NCBI GenBank assembly: GCA_054661495.1
Contig: BAAFSQ010000039.1
Location: 1-57,439 of the forward strand
Length of the DNA: 57,439 nucleotides
Reading direction: 5' to 3'
Source of the DNA: Zygophlyctis sp. KS116
Taxonomy: Eukaryota > Chytridiomycota
How positions within the stretch are numbered: position 1 is the stretch's first letter; each line of letters begins with the position of its first letter. Made by a program: the position numbers and the translations under genes. Positions 50,490 to 57,439 of this stretch are shown here, piece by piece. The notes under the pieces are model-generated. The model worked only from the letters and a program-made list of their open reading frames with translations, ran no database searches and was not told the origin of the DNA.

Positions 50490-51242
50490 ATGCCCACCTG
50501 GAAGTCTTTAATTTCTAGAATTATGATTCCTGTAATGAGTTTGATTGCTGCCAGATACTGTGCTAGAACAGCAATTAACGCTGAAGCGTACATTAAAAGT
50601 GCAATTCCAAATCATTCATTGCCAGACTCATTGCCCCGTTTTGGCTTGATTGACTTGAAGCAGCTATATGAAACACTTGGAAATAAAGGATTGGAAATGT
50701 ATAACGAATATATTTTGTATAGATTACCGAGTCAAATTCTAGTACTTTCAATTATATATCCCATTCTAAGAGATATTTCTCTCTATCTTTCAGATTGTGA
50801 AATCAGATTGGATCGTTTGTCGAGGAAAAATGTAAGTAGATTTTATCCTACTGGCTATCTTTATGTTCTCACTTGGCCTTTTCTCGCCGCAGATATTTTG
50901 CAGACAATCCTGCTGCTACTATCAATTAGGACATTTGATAAACATCAGCTTATATTCGCACTTTTGGGTGATTCTGCTGGTAAACTAGCAATGCTGAAAA
51001 ATCTATCGCTGGTCTTAATAATTAATGCTCTTCCAGTAGCAGTTGTTGTATCTCTCTTCAGAATTATACTGATTGGATGGAAGACTGGTGAGATATTACG
51101 TGGATTTGGACTTAAAGCTCAACATAATCACAAAGAAAAAGTAAATAGGAATGTCAATGATGACGGTAAAGATGCTTTAAAGAATCAATCATTTCATAAA
51201 GCACCTCAAAACGTTAAACATAATCTAAAAAAGAATATATAA
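50490..51242 (+). CDS. Multi-pass membrane protein of unknown function
   Basis: Intronless, 250 residues. Hydrophobic stretches: IMIPVMSLIAARYCA near the N-terminus, LPSQILVLSIIYPILRDISL, YLYVLTWPFLAADILQTILL, and LSLVLIINALPVAVVVSLFR, suggesting about four membrane segments. The N-terminus could be a signal anchor. The last 40 residues are hydrophilic and basic (KAQHNHKEKVNRN...KHNLKKN), probably cytosolic, with a KKxx-like end KKNI that might act in ER retrieval. I do not recognise the family. Ends 27 bp before the inversin gene on the same strand. Confidence 0.65.
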   Translation: MPTWKSLISRIMIPVMSLIAARYCARTAINAEAYIKSAIPNHSLPDSLPRFGLIDLKQLYETLGNKGLEMYNEYILYRLPSQILVLSIIYPILRDISLYLSDCEIRLDRLSRKNVSRFYPTGYLYVLTWPFLAADILQTILLLLSIRTFDKHQLIFALLGDSAGKLAMLKNLSLVLIINALPVAVVVSLFRIILIGWKTGEILRGFGLKAQHNHKEKVNRNVNDDGKDALKNQSFHKAPQNVKHNLKKNI

Positions 51243-51269
51243 TTTCCGTTAGATTTTTCCGACTACATC

Positions 51270-54200
51270 ATGACTGGAAGGGTCGCTCCTCTTCCTGAGA
51301 TTCATAATACTAAATCTCACAAAAATTCATTGCCTCCAATTGTTCAAAATAGACTTAGATCACTGTCCATAGATTCAAGTGGGTCCTTTAAATCTAGAAA
51401 TTTAAAGAAAGGAGAGCCTGGAAAGAAAATCAAGGAAGAAGATCAGGAAGATCATTTACAAGAATTTATATCACCAAACAATTTGCCTTTTCAGATGCCA
51501 TCATTGCCAAATCCGATTGAAGTTTCATTCGGACAGGGGAAGTCCGAACTGAATCACATAAAACTAAAAAAAATGAATCGGATTATATTTCCCTCAACAT
51601 CTAGAAAGCTTTTATTACCAGATGAGGCAGAAAGGCCACTAATTTACCAATCAGATTCAAGTTTTACAAAACTTGCGTCACCATATGTACAATTAATAAA
51701 GGAAGAAGGTGTGTTATCAATGGGAATGATAGATCCATTACATTCAATACCAAAGCTGCAGGTACCAATTCTTATATTTATTTCATAGGATAATACAATA
51801 TTGATTCCACTATCCAGACTGCTGATTGATAATCCAGTTAATCGCTCTTCTCTTCAAGAAAAATTCCCGTTGCTAAATACATCACAACTCAGTACTCTGC
51901 TTTTGTATTTAGCGCGAATAGGAGATACAAATTCTGTAAAGTATTTATGTAGAACCGCTTTAATCAATATTAATATCGTCGATGATTCTGGTAGATCTCC
52001 GCTTGTCTATGCCGCAATCGGAGGGCATACAGATACAATGAAAATACTTCTTCAATCCGGGGCGATTGTAGATGCACTTGATCACGGAGGACGAACAGCA
52101 CTTTTTCATGCAGCATATTATTCTATACCTGACTCAATAAAGATCTTGCTACATTATGGAGCAGATATTACTCATCGAGATTTTTATGGGAAGACCGTAC
52201 TACATTATAGTGTATTTTCTGATAATGTTCAAAGTACAAAATTATTGCTGTCAGCTTTGAGACGGATAAGAGTATTTTCTTGGTTTAATGCACACAAATG
52301 GGAACGTCTGATTGAAAGCTGTGATGAATCAGGGTTAACGCCGATGATGCTAGCGGCTTATTTAGGCCAATTAGGCCATCTTAAGGCAATGATATTTCTA
52401 AACTTTAGCTCTTGTAAAGTCAAAGATCAGAATGGTTTGAGCTGTATTCATTTTTGTGCAAATAATTCTCATTTGCGTGTTTCAAAGTTCTTACTAAAGA
52501 AAGACAAAAACTTTGTCTATGAAGCAAGCCAAAGCGGATGCAGACCTATTCATTTAGCGGCAAGGAAAGGGAATTATGCACTGCTTGAGCTGCTATTGAA
52601 AATAGACAAAAAAATAGTTAATGCAGTTGACATGAAAAGAAGGACTCCGCTACATTATGCAAGTGGTAAGTTTTTGATTTAACATCCTCAGCTTATGGAA
52701 ATGTAGCATCGATTCGTATACTTATTGAGTATGGTGCAGATGTCAATTTTAAAGATGATGATGGAGTTACGTCTTTGCATTATGCTACTATGTCAAATTA
52801 TTTGGATTGTGTTCAAATGCTAGTAAAAGGAGGGGCAATTGTCGAAATCGATGATAATAGTAATAGAAGCGCCCTTATATGGGCTTTTATGCAAGGTATA
52901 TAAGTATTTTGAATAAAAAAATAGGAAATCTTGATATAGCTAAAGTTTTGATGCCATTAATAACCAAGCAAAACTACATATGTGATTCAGCAAAAAATAC
53001 CCCTCTTCATATTACATCGTTGATTGGGCATATTAATGCATGTACATATCTGCTTCAAAATGGGGCCGAAATAGACTCTAAAAATGAACAAGGTATGACA
53101 CCCTTGTTTCAGTCAATTATAATGGGATGGTTAGATATAACTAAAGAATTAATAGAATATGGAGCAAATGTTTCTGAACAAGATAATTTTGGCAGAACTC
53201 CTCTCCACTGGGCGATTATAAGTACATCTAATGATAGCATACAGATTTTGTTAGATAATCCTGAATGCATGATCGCCATTCCTGATTATCATGGTAAAGA
53301 ACCTATTCACGAAGCAGCTAATATGGGAAATGATGATCTTCTGAAGATTTTGATTCATTTAGGCTGTGATCCTTCTTGTACTGATGATCATGGACTCACA
53401 CCTCTACATCTATCATGTGCTGGAGGGCATATCGTATGCTGCAACATCCTTATGGAAGCCGGTGTTCCTTTCAATGCGCTTGATTTTTCTGAAAATGTAA
53501 GAAGATAGTATTTAAAACAATAGAGAAAAACTCCTCTAGATCTTGCTTATGATGAGCAGCGTCAAGAATGTATACAATTATTAAGGGGGTCCGGATGTCT
53601 TACTGGGTCAGAAATAAGAAATCTTGCAGCGAGAGCGATACAGTTTGCATGGAGTAATTTTAAAGTATGGTTATATCTTTTAATTTCAAGTCAAGTAAAA
53701 TGAATTCCAAATCTCCTCCTTTTCGATACGTAAAAATTCGAGAAAATAAGATTATGTATAAAGCAGCGACAAAAATTCAAGCATGGATAAGGGGGAAGAT
53801 CCAACGAAGAAAATATCTGAGGAAGCTTAAAATTATGCAAATCGAAACACAGCAAAGTAAGGAAATTCAGGCTGCATTGGAAGCGCTAGATCAAGCAAAG
53901 AAAAATAGAGTTGCAGCTGAAATTGAACTACAAAATACTGCTAAGGAGTTGTTAAATGCAGAGGAAACAAGAAAAAAGGCCATTTATGATGCTTCATCGA
54001 TTAAAAAGAAAAAAACTCCTAACAAGATAAAAAGAAGTCATGTCCGAAACACGTTAATCAATAATACTGCTGCACTTATCATCCAGCAGAAATGGAGAAA
54101 ATACAAAGACAAAAGAAAAGCAAATGCCCAGCAGTGCAAAAAGTATGATTCGGAGAAGATACTAGTGCTTGAATCAGTACTTGATAACGAAAAGAACCTT

Positions 54201-54840
54201 TCATCTATGCGAGAGTTTATGTCTGGAGGTACTTATGGTAAGGAGGGTGTGGGACTCTACAGACAAAACACTGGATCAAAACTAAATACGCTTCCAAAAG
54301 CAGCATTATATTCTACCCCTCATTCTCCGGTACATCAAAACTTTGAAAGCGGCTACTTTAACAAGGTCTTTAAGAGTACTGTAGCTATCAATGGTAGAGA
54401 GCGAGAGCCATCACTTCTCAAACAAGACCCAATTAAAAGAAGTGATTCTCCGGGACTGCAGCCCCCTAATAGAGGAGATCGAACGATTGGAAAATCAATG
54501 GAATTCGGAGAAAAGGCGATTGCCAACCGGGGAAAAAGATTAAGGTAAATCTAATACTTATTATTAATCCATTAGCTTTGATCAAGGAGATTCATTTAAA
54601 TATCAAAATCCTACTGAAATAAAGAACCCAACTCTTGTTGATTCTACAACTACATCAATCTTAATTGATCCAACAACTCAATACACCAAACGAAACCGTG
54701 AACATCTTCAAAGATCTGCATCAAGTGTCTCCTCTTCTACTCAAAATTTAGGTTTATTATTTATGGATTCAATACCAAAAGGATATGATGAATTAAATTT
54801 CCACTCTATATTACGTGGATCCTCAAACAAAAAAATCTAG
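51270..54840 (+). CDS. INVS: Inversin-like ankyrin/IQ protein
   Basis: Inversin (NPHP2) lies in the proximal cilium of animals and organises the inversin compartment. Exons begin 51270-51761, 51789-52665, 52692-52895; all introns are 26-31 nt. A 165-residue basic N-terminal extension precedes about 15 ankyrin repeats, e.g. DDSGRSPLVYAAIGGHTDTM, DHGGRTALFHAAYYSIPDSI, KRRTPLHYASAYGNVASIRI, FGRTPLHWAIISTSNDSIQI. They end with RKTPLDLAYDEQRQECIQLL then GSEIRNLAARAIQFAW, equal to human YTPLDYALLGERHEVIQFML...IAAFKIQAVYKGY. IQ motifs follow: AATKIQAWIRGKIQRRKYLR and ALIIQQKWRKY. The last exon starts after a 30-nt intron near 54545 and stops at 54840, 28 bp from the convergent SET gene. Orthology is likely, not certain, because ankyrin proteins are numerous. 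Confidence 0.82.
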
Positions 54841-54868
54841 AACCACTCGAATCACAACACAAGTCATA

Positions 54869-55724
54869 TTATATCTTTTTATAGTCATTTCTAGTTTCCC
54901 AATAGCTGCTAAATTTTTAAAATTACTAAAATCACCTCCCATACGAAACTGTAACCTCTTCTCCGACCTTTATATTCTTTATGGCAACATATACCCGATG
55001 CCATCTATTTTTATACGGAACAGCAATAGACTTTGTATTTGGATCATCATCATGATTAACAAATCTTAAAAAGTTTCCATAAACTCTAGAATCAATTGAA
55101 ATATCCATTTTCTCCCCATCTAAAAGCGTATTAGAATATGCATACTAGATTTAAAATCATTAAAATTAATTACAAACCATGCATAATCCTTGTTAGCAGT
55201 TGCATTAGTAATCATTCCAGTATAAACTCCAACTAAAGTTCCTTTCTGGATATCAAAATCAGCATAAATCCCATATCCTTTATCTTTTCCTGCATAAGAA
55301 CAGTAAAATCTACGATCCTTTTCTCCTCCCTCATTAATATATGAACCATATAACCGAGCATTCTTATCGTAATAATCACGATTATTCAAATACTCTTCAT
55401 CTTCAAACACATTGTGATTATCTAAAATATCATGTATGGATTGATCTATTGTAAAATAATTAAAATACCAGTCACAGAATGATGAATGACAAATACATTT
55501 AGATACTTTTCATAATCTTCATGATAAAACTTGTTTGTGGATGGATTGATCTGTAAATCCGTCGTAAATCCAGAATTCACTTTATCAGCTAATTTAAAAT
55601 AGATCGCACTAGCCAATGCTGCTAAAATAGTCAACCATATGTTTTTAGAACTCATCATCACAGCTGTCATTGTAGAAATTGTATTTCTCTGCTGGGGATT
55701 TAAGCAGCCTGTCAGACATGTCAA
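54869..55724 (-). CDS. Membrane-anchored SET-domain protein
   Basis: Exons 55724-55469, 55445-55146, 55119-54936 and 54905-54869 give about 258 residues; introns 23, 26 and 27-30 nt (two in-frame acceptors for the last). The N-terminal NIWLTILAALASAIYFKLA is a membrane anchor, an unusual companion for a SET domain. The SET core is complete: KGYGIYADFDIQKGTLVGVY (GxG start), YAWFVI, GNFLRFVNHDDDPNTKS (NH...PN), VAIKNIKVGEEVTVSYG and a final SYWETRND. There are no pre-SET or post-SET Cys clusters. SET enzymes transfer methyl from SAM to lysine; the substrate here need not be histone given the anchor. The start among several close ATGs (55724, or MMSSKN) is uncertain. Confidence 0.8.
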
Positions 55725-56039
55725 ATGTCAAATATAGATGATGCTGCGATCATGAGCGTAATGCTTACAAAAGTGTCAAATATGGATTTATTATACTTGG
55801 AATACTTTGAAACTTATATGATGCAAAGTACAATGGAAAACATGGCTTGCAAAAGGATCTTGTTGTAGCAGATCGCTAGTCTAAAATCTACAAGTACTGC
55901 TGATACTATTATAAATGATACCACTGACAGTTTCTAAAGGAATGCTTTTGAGCTTGTCGGTAGTAAAAGAGCTCATCAAGGGAAAAAATTTAGTTGCTCA
56001 CCAGATCTTTCAAATTTTCTCTTCTAAAATTAGAATAAG
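55725..56039. other. Intergenic, 315 bp, upstream of SWEET
   Basis: Divergent promoter region between the SET gene and the SWEET gene. The decamer TGTCAAATRT recurs (about 55718-55737 twice in tandem and near 55774). Two weak candidate mini-genes (47 codons plus strand from 55724; 46 codons minus strand 55976-55814 with a 22-nt intron) have no homology and I do not accept them. Confidence 0.5.
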
Positions 56040-56807
56040 ATGACTGATGTTTGTGGAACTAATGCATTATGTGCTATTATGCTACAGCATGTTGCTCCTA
56101 GTTTGTAAGTTGAATTGATTGATGATAGAGGTGTTTTGACTTGCCTTGGTATTTATATCTCTGATTGGTCAAAAGTTTCAAAGATTGTGAGGGAGGGAGA
56201 TTTGGGATCATATAATGTTTTACCTAATATGATGTGCTTTGTGAATTGTTTCTCATGGGTATTATATGGATTGGTAGTGGGAAATTATTATATTTTTTGT
56301 CCTAATTTGGTTGGAATGAATTTCACACTTTTCTATGCTCTATCAGTCTACCATCTGGCACCAACTGCTAAAAGAGATCTAATAAGAAATGTTTTACTTG
56401 CTGGACAATCATTTGTTCTTTTAGGAGGTTTAGCTTCTTTTGTTACTCTTGTTCCTTATGATGAATCTGGAAAGATTAGAGAGCAAGTCTCTGGATGGGT
56501 AGCAGTGATTGCTCTTTTAATTTTTTACACTTCTCCTCTTAGTGATTTGGCCAATGTTATTAAATCAAAAGATGCGTCTTCAATCTCATTCCCTTTGGCA
56601 GTTGCAAATGGTATTAATGGACTTTTATGGACTACTTATGGATTTGCAATTGGTAATGCTTTTGTGTACGCACCTAATTTGGCTGGAATAATTACTGTTT
56701 TAATTCAAATTGCACTATTATTCATCTATAAGAAGAAGATTAGTTCTCTTAATGATGCAGCTGCATATATGGACGAAGAGAAAAGTCTCAGGAATTCATT
56801 ACTATAG
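56040..56807 (+). CDS. SWEET: SWEET sugar uniporter
   Basis: Seven-helix facilitator of glucose or sucrose with two MtN3/saliva triple-helix bundles. Exons 56040-56104 and 56129-56807, with a 24-nt intron, give 247 residues. Bundle 1: SYNVLPNMMCFVNCFSWVLY then GLVVGNYYIFCPNLVGMNF; bundle 2: SSISFPLAVANGINGLLWTT then YGFAIGNAFVYAPNLAGIIT. The pocket asparagines in PN of each bundle and the Trp of LW are in place. The first exon, MTDVCGTNALCAIMLQHVAP, completes helix 1 with the following segment and shows that the ATG at 56040 is the start. Plasma or organelle membrane; direction depends on gradients, so in a parasite it could import host sugar. Confidence 0.93.
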
Positions 56808-56891
56808 ATTTTTTCTAATATAATCTCTGATTATAATCAGTTTACAAGATTTTTTTAAAATATTAAAAAGTGAACATATAAAAAGAAATCA

Positions 56892-57439
56892 CTATACAAT
56901 TTCAATTAAATGTTTCCAAGGTGAATTTCCAATCAGAATCTTAACAATCTTTTCTTGTTCTGCTGTTAAAAATCCTTTTGATACAAGTGAAAAGCCTTCT
57001 ACAGTTTTTAAAAAATGAACATCTGCAGAATGAGACTTAAAAAGCATATCAACTTGAGTACTGACTCCATCTTCTGTGAGCCCAGTCTCTTCAAACGGCT
57101 TAAAATGTTGAGGATTTTCAAGATACTTTTTCCAATTTTCAATTCTAGACAAATGATTCTGCTTTCCGAAACTTTTTTCAAACATTTCAATTACTGATCT
57201 GATAGTCAACAACTGCTGATAATGCAATTTGTAAAGAGATTCTCTTTCTTTTTCCTTTGTCAAATGCTCAATATCCTTGTCTTTGGAAGTAATTTTTTCC
57301 TTTAATAGTTCATCCTTTGACTGAATTTCATTTTCCATTGATTTCACTTTTTCCTTTAAAAGAGATTCTTTTTGAAGATCATTCAATAGCGCAGCTTTTT
57401 CCTCTATTGTCTTGTCAGATTTAAGAATCACATTCACCA
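56892..57439 (-). CDS. Coiled-coil protein with conserved-looking C-terminal part, 5' end outside the window
   Basis: The frame is open to the right edge, so the N-terminus is missing; 182 codons are visible. The first ~70 residues form a Glu/Lys-rich coiled coil (KEKITSKDKDIEHLTKEKER). After HYQQLLTIRSVIEMFEKSFG comes a less charged part with NWKKYLENPQHFKPFEETGL and ends FLTAEQEKIVKILIGNSPWK. No domain recognised. It is convergent with SWEET, 84 bp apart. Confidence 0.7.
   Translation of the reverse strand, partial: VNVILKSDKTIEEKAALLNDLQKESLLKEKVKSMENEIQSKDELLKEKITSKDKDIEHLTKEKERESLYKLHYQQLLTIRSVIEMFEKSFGKQNHLSRIENWKKYLENPQHFKPFEETGLTEDGVSTQVDMLFKSHSADVHFLKTVEGFSLVSKGFLTAEQEKIVKILIGNSPWKHLIEIV

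Noticed and set aside
55814-55976. Two-exon 46-residue minus-strand mini-gene, and a 47-codon plus-strand frame, upstream of SWEET
   Set aside because: Neither has homology or a codon pattern distinct from background, and each needs an optimistic splice or start.
1-57439. Transposons, LTR elements, CRISPR arrays, operons
   Set aside because: I saw no transposase, reverse transcriptase, terminal repeats or regularly spaced repeat arrays; the only sizeable repeats are inside the 20234 gene.

Overview
This is a nuclear eukaryotic window, AT-rich and very gene-dense: about 38 protein genes and one tRNA in 57 kb, usually with 25 to 250 bp between genes. Most introns that I could place by reading frame and homology are only 22 to 37 nt long (GT...AG, often with a CTAA/TTAA-like element just before the acceptor); a few reach 48, 52 and 78 nt. 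The standard code fits throughout. The organism builds motile flagella: homologues of DRC5, DRC10, ODAD3/CCDC151, DYNC2LI1, a RIIAD1-like RIIa protein, an inversin-like ankyrin/IQ protein and a CNBD2-like protein are all here. A C2H2 factor has the fungal-type RPSSLKTH / SNLRRH fingers. Together with SWEET and the many secreted, lineage-specific genes, this suggests a zoosporic relative of fungi, most likely a Rozella-like or aphelid-like endoparasite. That placement is inference, not proof.

Layout. 1-416: 3'-incomplete secreted gene. 637-4416: MAD2, mitochondrial malonyl-CoA:ACP transacylase, golgin TMF1. 4456-9591: a run of four ciliary genes as two head-to-head pairs (DRC10/ODAD3 and DYNC2LI1/RIIa protein) with start codons only about 36-47 bp apart. 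9562-19284: TPR protein, otubain, ARM-repeat protein, aspartate/glutamate carrier, FIG4, tRNA-Met(CAU), prefoldin 5. 19403-26005: an accessory block of three tandem secreted genes sharing an unfamiliar module (pattern PW-x2-L-x2-GD-[IL]-x2-WP). The central gene is internally duplicated and carries an array of SUMO-interacting-like VIDLTD motifs. 26292-29566: small coiled coil, mitochondrial carrier, unknown helical protein. 29709-32235: two convergent secreted proteins, one combining a signal peptide, an F-box-like motif and ankyrin-like repeats. 32489-41114: EMC1, RPB11, a double cNMP-binding protein, a PNUTS orthologue that also has a homeodomain, and TOM70. 41455-57439: possible GPI protein, C2H2 factor, PP2C, SLY1, DRC5, type II glycosyltransferase, Cys-repeat GPI-type surface protein, multi-pass membrane protein, inversin, membrane-anchored SET protein, SWEET sugar transporter, and a 5'-incomplete coiled-coil gene.

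Housekeeping genes (secretory pathway: TMF1, EMC1, SLY1, FIG4; mitochondrion: TOM70, two carriers, MCAT) and flagellar genes are interleaved without operon-like order. The secreted genes lie in two blocks (19.4-26.0 kb and 29.7-32.2 kb) and look like the rapidly evolving, host-facing part of the window. All splice structures are predictions from frame and homology; no transcript evidence was available.
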